44,163 nucleotides of DNA from Soonwooa sp. GTDB lineage: Bacteria > Bacteroidota > Bacteroidia > Flavobacteriales > Weeksellaceae. The first letter of the stretch is position 1; every line of letters begins with the position of its first letter. The notes below the pieces were generated by a model that was not told the origin of the DNA, did not search any database, and saw nothing but the letters and a program-made list of their open reading frames with translations. The stretch is taken from contig NZ_JASLDS010000006.1 of the NCBI RefSeq assembly GCF_030151385.1, forward strand, positions 1-44,163, in the 5' to 3' direction. A program made the translations under genes and the position numbers. Of this stretch, positions 32,682 through 40,805 are shown piece after piece.

Positions 32682-33458
32682 ATGAGATTTCCTCAGTATT
32701 TGGAGTTTTTTAATATTCATAAAAAATATTTTTGTATTGTAGTGCTACTTTTGAGTTTATCATGTCAAAAAAAGAAAATCAGTGCCAACGAAATAGAATG
32801 CAATTACAAGAAAGATCAAGCTCAAAATGATTTTAAATTTAAAAAATATATTTGGAGTAATTTTCAAGGACAAGGAGCGAATCATAAAGGAAATGAAGAG
32901 TTTGCAAAGTTAATTGCAAAATTTAATATCAATTACAAAGATATTTCAGTCTCTTGTATTATTGATGGCAATGAACAATTTGAAAATTGTTACGAAACGG
33001 AAATGAATCAATTATTGAAAAATAAATTTGGAACTCAATTTTTTGACTCATTGAAACTAGAAGCTGAAAAGGAATATATTTCAAAAAGAAAAGATTCTAT
33101 TTTTACATTTGGAGAATGTGATCAAAGATCAAGACATCCAAATACAGAAAATTATAACGAGCAATTTTCTATTTCGCAAAAGGAATTTTTTAACGGATTT
33201 ACATATCCTGAAAAATATTTAAAGAGAAAAAACAAAGAATTGCCTTCATCAACAATGGCATCATTTATTTTGATGAAGGATGGAAGCATAAAAAATTTGA
33301 TTACAAAATCTGATTTTGAGAATGCTAAGAACAAAGTTTTTGAAAAGCTATTCAATAAAAAAATTGAAAATTATGTCCAGAACATTCAGTGGAAACCAGC
33401 AACGATAGCAGGAATCCCAGTAAACTCTGAAATGGAAGTCAACATAATTTATGAATAA
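32682..33458 (+). CDS. Lipoprotein with TonB-C-terminal-like domain
   Basis: 258 residues. A hydrophobic segment ends in the lipobox LSLSC, followed by Lys-rich QKKK. The middle is unrecognised and contains several Cys residues. The last ~75 residues have the beta-alpha-beta layout of a TonB C-terminal domain: FILMKDGSIKN, a helix, then IQWKPATIAGIPV and a final strand VNIIYE. No Pro-rich linker or inner-membrane anchor is present, so it is not a classical TonB. Function unknown; sits between an oxidoreductase and an acyl-CoA dehydrogenase gene. Confidence 0.72.
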   Translation: MRFPQYLEFFNIHKKYFCIVVLLLSLSCQKKKISANEIECNYKKDQAQNDFKFKKYIWSNFQGQGANHKGNEEFAKLIAKFNINYKDISVSCIIDGNEQFENCYETEMNQLLKNKFGTQFFDSLKLEAEKEYISKRKDSIFTFGECDQRSRHPNTENYNEQFSISQKEFFNGFTYPEKYLKRKNKELPSSTMASFILMKDGSIKNLITKSDFENAKNKVFEKLFNKKIENYVQNIQWKPATIAGIPVNSEMEVNIIYE

Positions 33459-33494
33459 ATAACAATTAAAAAAATTAAACAATAAAATATAAAA

Positions 33495-34385
33495 ATGAAG
33501 AACATAGTTGTTATCGGCGCAGGAACCATGGGAAATGGTATTGCACACACTTTTGCACAAACAGGTTTCAAAGTTAGTTTAGTTGATGTTTCTCAAGAAG
33601 CTATAGACAGAGGAATTAAAACTATTACCACCAACCTTGACAGAATTATCGCAAAAGGTAACCTTACCGAAGAACAAAAAGCAGAAACCTTAGGAAACAT
33701 CACGACTTTTACAGCTTTACAAGATGCTGCAAAAACGGCTGATCTTATCGTCGAAGCAGCAACAGAAAACCAAGATTTAAAACTAAAAATCTTCAGTCAA
33801 ATGGATGAGTTTTCGCCTGAAAATTGCATTTTGGCTACCAATACGTCTTCAATTTCTATCACTAAAATTGCAGCAGCAACAAAAAGACCAGACAAAGTAA
33901 TCGGAATGCACTTTATGAACCCAGTTCCAATTATGAAATTGGTAGAAATCATCAAAGGTTATTCTACATCTAAAGAAACTTTCGACACGATTTACGAAAT
34001 GAGTAAAACTTTAGGAAAAGTTCCAGTAGAAGTAAATGATTATCCAGGTTTCGTGGCAAATAGAATCTTGATGCCGATGATTAACGAATCTATCGAAACA
34101 TTATACAACGGTGTTGCTGGAGTTGAAGAAATAGACACGGTGATGAAATTAGGAATGGCACATCCAATGGGACCACTTCAGTTAGCGGATTTCATTGGTC
34201 TTGATGTTTGTTTAGCAATCTTAAACGTTATGTACGATGGTTTCAAAAACCCTAAATATGCTCCAAATCCATTATTGGTAAACATGGTTATGGCTGGGAA
34301 ATTAGGCGTAAAATCTGGTGAAGGTTTCTACGATTATTCAGAATCTAAAAAAGCAGAAAAAGTTTCGAAAATGTTTTCGAAATAA
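33495..34385 (+). CDS. 3-hydroxyacyl-CoA (3-hydroxybutyryl-CoA) dehydrogenase
   Basis: 296 residues, a stand-alone short-chain form. NAD-binding loop GAGTMGNGIAHTFAQTGF; catalytic Ser in ATNTSSISIT, His in GMHFMNPVPIM, Glu in VEIIKGYST and Asn in FVANRILMPMINE. It oxidises 3-hydroxyacyl-CoA to 3-ketoacyl-CoA with NAD in beta-oxidation or butyrate-type metabolism. No thiolase or enoyl-CoA hydratase gene lies nearby. The next gene starts 22 bases downstream. Confidence 0.94.
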   Translation: MKNIVVIGAGTMGNGIAHTFAQTGFKVSLVDVSQEAIDRGIKTITTNLDRIIAKGNLTEEQKAETLGNITTFTALQDAAKTADLIVEAATENQDLKLKIFSQMDEFSPENCILATNTSSISITKIAAATKRPDKVIGMHFMNPVPIMKLVEIIKGYSTSKETFDTIYEMSKTLGKVPVEVNDYPGFVANRILMPMINESIETLYNGVAGVEEIDTVMKLGMAHPMGPLQLADFIGLDVCLAILNVMYDGFKNPKYAPNPLLVNMVMAGKLGVKSGEGFYDYSESKKAEKVSKMFSK

Positions 34386-34407
34386 CTAGCATTAAACATT
34401 TTTCTTA

Positions 34408-36087
34408 ATGTTAAAAATTGAAAAAGACAAAAAACAATACAAGAAGTATTGTTTTTTGTTATTAATATTACTGATACCGAATTTTGTAACAGCATTTTAC
34501 GCGAGTGATTTGCAAGATAGTTTATTCCTAAAATTATCGTATTTGTTATTTTCGATTTCAATTTGGTTATTACCTTTAGCCTTTATTAAACCTAAAACAT
34601 ATTTTTATATTTGTAGTGTTTTTCTTATCATTGCACCACTCGAAATTTCGTTTGTAAAAAGTGTGGGACAACCTATTTCAGCTGGTTTTATCGAATCTTT
34701 AATCTATACAAATTATCGAGAAGCAAGCGAACAGCTCCAAGGACATTTGACTGAAATTCTTATCAGTGTAATATTTATTATTACGTATTTTTTAATTTTA
34801 AGAAAAGCACCAACACTTAGAATATCAAATCGCGCCAAACTTATAATCATTTCATTTTTTTTGTTAGCAAATACGGCCATTTTTGCCAAAATCTACAAGA
34901 TGACATTTGCAATGAAATTTACAACAATTGGCGCTTTGCAATATTCACTAGAATTCACAAGAACAAAGTACATTAAGACATATCCAGCGAATTTATTTTT
35001 TAATACTTTTGCTGCTTGTGAATCTATTCATGAGTCAAAACAATTCGAAAATAAACTTCAAAATTTCTCTTTTGATGCCAAACTAAATGCGAACAAAAAA
35101 GATTCTAAACAGGTTTTCGTTCTAATATTAGGAGAAACTGCTAGACAGGAAAATTTTGGTTTATACGGCTATCACAGACAAACAACCCCAATGCTATCAA
35201 CAGAAAAAAACCTAATAGCATTTGATAACGTATATAGTCCAGCAACATTAACCATGCAATCAATCCCGCAGGTCATTACACGAGCAAATCCGGATAACAT
35301 CGATTTACAATACAAGGAAAAAAACATAATTGATGCCTTTAAGGAAGCGGGATTCTACACAGCTTGGATTGATAATCAAAACATGTTAATCCCAATTACT
35401 AAGAGAATAAACAATATTGTTGATTTTAGTTATACAACGCAAACCCAGAATGTACAGGACCTAGAAGCAATACCTATCATCAAACAAATTCTTAACAGTA
35501 CTAAAGAAAAAAAAATCCTAATAGTAGTACATAGTATGGGGAGTCATTTCCGATATTCGAATAGATATCCCGATAGTTTTGACATATATAAACCTAGCAT
35601 TTCCAAAACTGGTTACGAAAATATTAATATTAAAAATAAAGAAGCACTTGTAAACTCTTATGACAACAGCATTCTCTACACAGACAATTTTTTAGCTTCA
35701 ATAATTTCTTTATTAAATAATCAGCAAAACGTTGAAAGTTGTATGCTATATTTATCAGATCATGGCGAAAACCTTTATGATGATGATAAAAAATTAATTT
35801 TCCATGGTTCAATACAGCCTAATATACATGAGTATCATATACCATATCTAGTATGGACATCAGAGTATTACAACAAAGAAAACCCTAACATTGTTGAAAC
35901 TTTAGATAAAAACAAATCTAAAAAAGCATCGTCAACTTCTACATTTTCGACTTTTTTAAATATGGCAGGAATAGAATACAAAAATTCTACGTCCGACCAA
36001 ATTTATAATTTAGCATCTAAAAACTATGAAGAACCTAAAGTTAGAAAAGTATTGACAGGTTCAGGGCAAATCATTACAGTTAAATAA
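34408..36087 (+). CDS. Lipid A phosphoethanolamine transferase-like (EptA/MCR superfamily)
   Basis: 559 residues: about five N-terminal membrane helices (to ~165), then a periplasmic sulfatase-fold domain. Metal-binding Glu243 is in ILGETARQENFGLYGY, the likely nucleophile Thr282 in SPATLTMQSIPQVI, and the Asp/His pair in YLSDHGENLYDD; FHGSIQPNIHEYHIPYLVW supplies another His. The Cys next to the nucleophile in MCR-type enzymes (PCM) is replaced (PQV). It should add phosphoethanolamine to lipid A or another glycan, lowering surface charge and polymyxin binding. Its substrate in Bacteroidota is uncertain. Confidence 0.88.
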   Translation: MLKIEKDKKQYKKYCFLLLILLIPNFVTAFYASDLQDSLFLKLSYLLFSISIWLLPLAFIKPKTYFYICSVFLIIAPLEISFVKSVGQPISAGFIESLIYTNYREASEQLQGHLTEILISVIFIITYFLILRKAPTLRISNRAKLIIISFFLLANTAIFAKIYKMTFAMKFTTIGALQYSLEFTRTKYIKTYPANLFFNTFAACESIHESKQFENKLQNFSFDAKLNANKKDSKQVFVLILGETARQENFGLYGYHRQTTPMLSTEKNLIAFDNVYSPATLTMQSIPQVITRANPDNIDLQYKEKNIIDAFKEAGFYTAWIDNQNMLIPITKRINNIVDFSYTTQTQNVQDLEAIPIIKQILNSTKEKKILIVVHSMGSHFRYSNRYPDSFDIYKPSISKTGYENINIKNKEALVNSYDNSILYTDNFLASIISLLNNQQNVESCMLYLSDHGENLYDDDKKLIFHGSIQPNIHEYHIPYLVWTSEYYNKENPNIVETLDKNKSKKASSTSTFSTFLNMAGIEYKNSTSDQIYNLASKNYEEPKVRKVLTGSGQIITVK

Positions 36088-36110
36088 TATCCGCTGTCAA
36101 TTTTAGTAAC

Positions 36111-37466
36111 ATGTACAAAACACCTTTATTAAATAATCCTAAGCTCGCAAAATTTTTGAACTTCATCATCATCGTGATAACTTATGCGATGATTGTTGTT
36201 CGGTTTTTGCTGAACGAAAAAGGTCGCGTCAATCCAGATTCCATTCGATATATGCGTCAAGCACATATGTTGCCAGTAATTGATAACACAACAGCGCCAT
36301 TAGGTTATCCATTTGGAATTTGGTTGTTCACAAATTTTGGCTTGGACGAGTTTTGGAGCAGCAAAGTTGTAGGACTTCTGGCATATACAGCGATGTTGGT
36401 GTTTGCTTGGAAAAAGAACTTCTACTTCAAAGAAATTCTAATGATTTCGGCGCTTTTTAGTTTTGTGTCGGTGTTTTCTTATACCATGAGCGAAGCACCA
36501 ATTTTGCCATTTGTTTTTTTTCTATTTTATTATTCTAAACAAGTTATTGAGGAAAATACAAAAGGTCTAAAAGCTGTTCTGACACTCAGCTTGTTTTTGA
36601 TTATTTGTTACAATATCAGATATAGCGCTTTGTTCTTAATGGCTGGTTTGGGCTGGTTTGGTTTGTTAAAAATAAAAACGTCTTATGGCAAATACTTTAT
36701 TCTATCAGCTTTAGTAGGCGTTTTGTTTGTTGTCTTGTTCAAATTTCTTTACGTTGATTATTTCAACGAAGATTATGTTAAAGATTTTCTCAACATTGGA
36801 CTAAAACCTACATCACAATTGCTGACTGAATTATGGCAAGGACTTGCCACAACTTTTGATCCTTTTGTACATATTGCAGATCCGTCGGGTGGCATTGTTA
36901 ATTACGGTATCTACGGTATTGGCTTGCTAAATATTGTTGTCATTATCTTTTTTGTTATTAAAACAAAACACTCAGATTTTGATTTGTTCTTGCTTTGGAC
37001 TGGATTTGTTGGAATTGCGTGTTCTTATTTTGTGCAATATTTTTATTCGGTTAACGCTATTGATTATCGATTGTTAGCACCTTTTAGTCTTCCGATTTGG
37101 ATGTATTATTTCCGTAGATTATGGATAAGTTTTGGGAATTTAACTTACCTCGTTCCTTTGGGAAGTTTGCTGACAGGATTTGCTTTTACTTGGTTGTCAA
37201 AAGGAAATTATCTTGAAAACCGTGAGGAAATTCAGACTTTTCTAAAAAATGAAAACAAAGAAACAGGAACAATAAAGTTTTGGTTAAAATCTGAAGAAGA
37301 TCTCGGAAATGTACGTTCTGCGGAAATTATTAGCACAGTTAATCCGATGATCTATATAAGTTTCTGTGCGAAAGACACTTTGAATCCAAAAGTTTTGACG
37401 CCTTATCGTGTAGATTCTAAACTAAAACTAAAGAGAAATCAGTTTCAGAAGTTTGATAAAAAGTAA
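36111..37466 (+). CDS. Polytopic membrane protein, possible GT-C glycosyltransferase
   Basis: 451 residues, about ten membrane helices. A short N-terminal loop after the first helix has NPDSIRYMRQ, an acidic position like the catalytic Asp of GT-C enzymes (PMT/ArnT-like), which use lipid-linked sugars. It ends in a ~75-residue soluble tail. It follows the phosphoethanolamine transferase gene by 23 bases, which suggests a role in modifying lipid A or another envelope glycan. The assignment is by topology and context; no family name is certain. Confidence 0.65.
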   Translation: MYKTPLLNNPKLAKFLNFIIIVITYAMIVVRFLLNEKGRVNPDSIRYMRQAHMLPVIDNTTAPLGYPFGIWLFTNFGLDEFWSSKVVGLLAYTAMLVFAWKKNFYFKEILMISALFSFVSVFSYTMSEAPILPFVFFLFYYSKQVIEENTKGLKAVLTLSLFLIICYNIRYSALFLMAGLGWFGLLKIKTSYGKYFILSALVGVLFVVLFKFLYVDYFNEDYVKDFLNIGLKPTSQLLTELWQGLATTFDPFVHIADPSGGIVNYGIYGIGLLNIVVIIFFVIKTKHSDFDLFLLWTGFVGIACSYFVQYFYSVNAIDYRLLAPFSLPIWMYYFRRLWISFGNLTYLVPLGSLLTGFAFTWLSKGNYLENREEIQTFLKNENKETGTIKFWLKSEEDLGNVRSAEIISTVNPMIYISFCAKDTLNPKVLTPYRVDSKLKLKRNQFQKFDKK

Positions 37467-37531
37467 AAGGTTTTTTTTCTTTTCCGTACATGATTTTGTT
37501 TTTCGGGATTAAGATTTGGGATTGGTTGGGC

Positions 37532-37548
37532 GACCTCCGAAGGAGGTC
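37532..37548. repeat. Hairpin GACCTCC-GAA-GGAGGTC
   Basis: Perfect 7-bp palindromic stem with a three-base loop, preceded by TTGGGCG like the GGGCGGC repeats. No T run follows, so it is not a clear terminator. The rest of 37467-37787 is AT-rich with nothing recognisable. Confidence 0.6.
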
Positions 37549-37787
37549 AATTTTCTGAAATATGATTAACCAATAGATTTAAAAAAATATATTCTTTTTC
37601 AAAAACTGAATTTTAGAGTCTGAATAGAAATTTCTAACGCGGCTTCAAAACAGCCTTTGCTACATTTAATGCTCTTTTGAACCATTCTTTCGTTTCTCAT
37701 TTTTGATTTAGCTTGCTAAATCCTCAAGTGTGAAATAAAAAATAAGTGTTAAAATATAAACAACAAAATTTAAACAAACTCTTAGGT

Positions 37788-37816
37788 TTTGGAAACAAGT
37801 TTTTTTGTTATCTTTG
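37788..37816 (+). promoter_or_regulatory. Near-consensus Bacteroidota promoter
   Basis: TTTG (37788-37791), 17 bases, then TATCTTTG (37809-37816). Both elements match the TTTG / TAnnTTTG consensus. The predicted transcript starts near 37821 and has a leader of about 190 nt before the ATG at 38010. Confidence 0.8.
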
Positions 37817-37838
37817 AGGCAAGGATTATGTCTTTGGA

Positions 37839-37976
37839 TTAGGAACGAAAAATTGTTCTTCTAGCCCCGATTGTAGTGGAAATCCTTTTTGCGAGAGGCT
37901 ATGCCGAGCAAAAAGATTGCAACGAAAAGCGGGCTGAAAATGGTCTAAGTTCCCAAAAAATTGACCTGCTCCTAAA
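37839..37976 (+). ncRNA. Structured leader RNA resembling the Flavo-1 motif
   Basis: The transcribed leader folds into nested helices: outer TTAGGA/TCCTAA (37839-37844 with 37970-37975), GAAC/GTTC hairpin (37843-37858), AGCCC/GGGCT (37863-37867 with 37931-37935), and an inner stem ATC-TTTTTGC/GCAAAAA-GAT (37882-37917) capped by GGC-TAT-GCC. The conserved-looking words CTAGCCCCGAT, GTGGAAATCC, TTGCAACGAAAAGCGGGCT and GCTCCTAA recall the Flavo-1 RNA motif of flavobacteria. Flavo-1 has no known function. Naming is from memory; a covariance search is needed to confirm. Confidence 0.6.
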
Positions 37977-38009
37977 AAATATTATAAGAAACTATTAAAT
38001 TTTATAGAT

Positions 38010-38249
38010 ATGACTTTACCTAAGTTTTTATTAGCGGACAACACAGATTTCCCAGAAGATCTTTTTGTAGTACATACAGAATATCCTCGTTTTATCCTTA
38101 ATGTTGAGGAGGAAGAAGTTGAATGGTTGGATGATCTAGAAGGTGATGATGAGGAAACTGTGGCTAACGAGGCTACCAAAGTAGTTGAGGAGGCTTTCAA
38201 ATTCTGTGATGCTGAATTGTCAAAATACGATGACGAAGAAGAAGAGTAA
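38010..38249 (+). CDS. Very acidic 79-residue conserved-looking protein
   Basis: 79 residues, about a third Asp/Glu, with acidic blocks NVEEEEVEWLDDLEGDDEE and a C-terminal DDEEEE. The N-terminal third (PKFLLADNTDFPEDLFVVHT) looks structured, with a helical remainder. No signal peptide. I recognise it as the kind of small protein widespread in Flavobacteriia but know no function. The strong promoter, the long structured leader and the terminator indicate a separately and perhaps highly expressed gene. Confidence 0.85.
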   Translation: MTLPKFLLADNTDFPEDLFVVHTEYPRFILNVEEEEVEWLDDLEGDDEETVANEATKVVEEAFKFCDAELSKYDDEEEE

Positions 38250-38267
38250 TCTTAATCGATATTAACA

Positions 38268-38297
38268 AAAAAGGAACTCAATGTTGAGTTCCTTTTT
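38268..38297. terminator. Bidirectional terminator between convergent genes
   Basis: AAAAAAGGAACTCA/TGAGTTCCTTTTTT, a long perfect stem with A and T runs on both sides, between the acidic-protein gene (+) and the META lipoprotein gene (-). Confidence 0.95.
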
Positions 38298-38705
38298 TTA
38301 TTGCTTTTTGTCAAACTTCAAAAGAAGTAGATTGTCTTTGTAAAGCTCTAAACTGTTGCCATTAACAACATATCGGTTGGCTTGTTGTAGCATATTAAGA
38401 AATCCTGTTTCTACACTCATATTGATACAAGCTTTTTTGGTAGAACCAACGTTGGACGCTCCAAAAACACCACCTTTTGGCTCAATGGTCACATTGCTAG
38501 AAAAGTAATTGTTGCAACCTGTATTGCCCGTAATCTTGCCAGCTTCTACTACCAAAGTCGGTTGCTCTGTACTAACCTGCTCCGCCAAAACCCAAGAACT
38601 GCCCTCTAGAGGCGCTTGGTTACCAGCTTTTTTGCTAGAATAGTTGGACGCTGCACAGGATGCTAACATGATAGCTGCTGATACTGAAAGAAATAAGTGT
38701 TTCAT
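38298..38705 (-). CDS. META domain lipoprotein (HslJ-like)
   Basis: 135 residues. Lipoprotein signal ends in LASC, followed by a short Ser/Lys linker and a META domain: LEGSSWVLAEQ at the start, GNTGCNNYFSS in the middle, and ACINMSVETGFLNMLQQANR near the end. META domains occur in HslJ and related stress-linked exported proteins. It has its own -7 box (38748-38755). Function unknown beyond a likely periplasmic or membrane-surface location. Confidence 0.88.
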   Translation of the reverse strand: MKHLFLSVSAAIMLASCAASNYSSKKAGNQAPLEGSSWVLAEQVSTEQPTLVVEAGKITGNTGCNNYFSSNVTIEPKGGVFGASNVGSTKKACINMSVETGFLNMLQQANRYVVNGNSLELYKDNLLLLKFDKKQ

Positions 38706-38747
38706 AATTTTAAATTTTTATGATGAGCAATGTCTTGCTTTTCTTTT

Positions 38748-38755
38748 CAAAGATA
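38748..38755 (-). promoter_or_regulatory. Promoter -7 box of the META lipoprotein gene
   Basis: Minus-strand TATCTTTG, a full TAnnTTTG match, 42 bases before the ATG. Confidence 0.55.
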
Positions 38756-38815
38756 AAATTAATTTTTAAAAAATTTGTGAATTGAAGGAAAAAGAGATTT
38801 TGGAAAGTTAACAAA

Positions 38816-39550
38816 TCAAAATGGTCGATATCTCCTAAGCAAGCCAAAAACATTTTCTCGAAAATATATCGAAGCAAATATTAACAAACAGATTAATACA
38901 ATCGAAATCAAAATGACGGTGTTAGCAAGCATTCTAAAAATAGTTGAATACTTAAAAGTTATCCATGTTTTTAGTAAAAACAATCGTGATTCTTTAGGTT
39001 CTTTCGCATTAACGAAAAGCACGTAATCATTAGTTTTAAGTGCTTTGTCGGTTGATTCTTTGGAAATGGCTTTAAGCTCATCTACATCTTTAAACTGAAG
39101 GTAAAAATCGTCATAAGTAATTCCATTGTCTAATGTGGATCCGTAGGTTTGCTTATTGAAATGGTAGGTATACTTGACATCTGTTATGGGATGTCCTCCT
39201 CTACTACTTGAAAAAAAATAATTCTTAAGTTCGAAATTAGCGACTTTCTGGCGTGTCCACGATGGATGTGTAATTTCGAACTCTTTAATCGCAATAGCTG
39301 GTGACATTGAGAATATTGTTCCCACAAATAAATATACCAAACATAAAGCCATCAAACTATCTGTTAAGCTAAAAGGCTTTTTCTTTTTAAAATATTGATA
39401 AAACGAATAAACAATCCAAATCGCAAAAGTGTAGTAAACATAGGTGATGTTACCATCTGCAATTACGAAGTACGTGATATATGTAGGTACAATTATACAA
39501 GCAATTTTCGCAAAAATATCGTTCTCAGATTTCTTAACTTTGGTATCCAC
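38816..39550 (-). CDS. Membrane protein, DUF3592-like layout
   Basis: 244 residues. Three hydrophobic helices lie in the first ~90 residues, a beta-rich soluble domain in the middle (VKYTYHFNKQTYGSTLDNG, with LKTNDYVLFVNAKEPKESRL) and one strong helix near the C-terminus (~205-228). The middle segment has the extended strand-turn pattern seen in DUF3592-type proteins, but the match is loose. The start is GTG at 39550; no in-frame ATG precedes it. Function unknown. It borders the decayed IS110 region. Confidence 0.68.
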   Translation of the reverse strand: MDTKVKKSENDIFAKIACIIVPTYITYFVIADGNITYVYYTFAIWIVYSFYQYFKKKKPFSLTDSLMALCLVYLFVGTIFSMSPAIAIKEFEITHPSWTRQKVANFELKNYFFSSSRGGHPITDVKYTYHFNKQTYGSTLDNGITYDDFYLQFKDVDELKAISKESTDKALKTNDYVLFVNAKEPKESRLFLLKTWITFKYSTIFRMLANTVILISIVLICLLIFASIYFRENVFGLLRRYRPF

Positions 39551-39709
39551 CAGATTGAAATTTAATCTTTATAAAATTAAGTAAAAGCAACTGAAAATCA
39601 ATATTAATTACAAAAAAAACATAATGAAAAATTAATAATTTTTCGGAAGTCAGAATTTTATATATATGATTATCCGTAATAGTACCTAAGTCATTATTTT
39701 AAACAAAGC

Positions 39710-39760
39710 TTGTCATTGGCTACGCCCAATCTTCGATTTCCGACGTAGGAGGAATCTCTG
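39710..39760. repeat. TGTCATT...GGAATCTC intergenic motif, interrupted
   Basis: The dispersed Bacteroidota-type motif TGTCATTCCGACG...GGAATCTC appears here as TGTCATT, a ~20-base insert containing the small hairpin ATTGG-CTACGC-CCAAT, then TTCCGACGTAGGAGGAATCT. The rest of 39551-39837 is AT-rich; a GAAAAATT-AAT-AATTTTTC hairpin lies at 39626-39644. Confidence 0.55.
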
Positions 39761-39837
39761 AAAATTATATATTTAAGATTGACTTCGTTGAACATTCTAT
39801 GTTGATTTCCAATTTTTTGAGTTAATTTTTTTCTTTT

Positions 39838-40805
39838 TTAAATATAATTTGATTGATATTGATTTTTAGATTTAATAACTCCAAAAGCTTGCCTCAACAG
39901 TTTGTTACATACAGCTATTAAAGCTAGTTTTTTACATTTTCCTTTTTCCAAAATTCTTTGATATAAGGCCTTGCATTGCGGATTATATTTTACAGCACTC
40001 CAAGAACAAATGAAAAGTACACTTCTAATATGTTCCTTGGTTGTTCTACACTTGCCAATCGTTATTTTTTTATTGCCAGAATGATACATTCTTGGAGCTA
40101 CTCCAAAATATTTACTTAGTGATTTTGAATGTTCAAAGTTTTTAAAATGGTTCGTTGCAACAAGCAATAAAAGGGAAGTCTTTTCTCCAATTCCTTTAAT
40201 ACTCTTGAGTAAGTTTTTGTTTTCCTTCAACTCTTCATCTTCTAATTTCGGTAATCTTTTTAATAATTTTTCAATTTCTTTTTCAGGATTCTCGATCAAA
40301 GATTCATAGTGCTTCAACACATTTTTGTTCAGTCTAGCTTTTTGGCGAAGTGATTTTAGCTTTAGCGAGAATCGTATTTTTTCTTGTTCTAAATCCTGCA
40401 AGAGAGTCATCTCTTGTTCCAAAAACTTAAGATTTTCTTTTTTAGGTTCTTAAAGGCTAGTTTCCATTTTTTCACCAAAATCTCTGATTAATTTGGCATC
40501 TTCATCATCTGTTTTGCTGATTACATTTTTTACTTCTGCATATTTTTTATCGTCAATGGGCTTACTTGACAAACATCAAATCCCATAAAATGAGCATAGT
40601 AAAGAATTTTACTGCTATATGATCCTCTCGCTTCTACAACGATTTTGTAATCTTCTTTTTTTAATTTCTTAAGACGACTTACAATGTCTTTTTTCACATT
40701 ACTTACATTCATCACAACTTCTTGATTGTCTTCATTTTTGAAGCTCATTGTCAAAAACCTTGAACTCACATCAACTCCAACTACTTTTTTTTCTAAATTT
40801 ACCAT
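39838..40805 (-). pseudogene. Decayed IS110 family transposase
   Basis: Two out-of-frame pieces together form one IS110 transposase of about 322 codons. The N-terminal part carries the DEDD RuvC-like motifs: GVDVSS (Asp), VVEARGSYSSK (Glu) and, past the break, KTDDEDAKLI (Asp pair). The C-terminal part is Transposase_20: IKGIGEKTSLLLL, SKYFGVAPRMYHSGNKK and the Ser-containing CSWSAVKYNP. Two lesions are seen: a one-base loss in the A6 run (40543-40548) and an in-frame TAA at 40450-40452 where a sense codon is expected. Start taken at MVNLEKK. Upstream and downstream non-coding DNA would hold the bridge-RNA region in a live element. Ends of the element not determined. Confidence 0.85.

Noticed and set aside
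37861..37976. tRNA or tmRNA-like gene
   Set aside because: No cloverleaf, TPsiC arm or CCA-type acceptor; the pairing fits a leader RNA instead.
40543..40548. Programmed -1 frameshift as proof of a live IS110
   Set aside because: A TAA at 40450-40452 in the restored frame would still truncate the protein.
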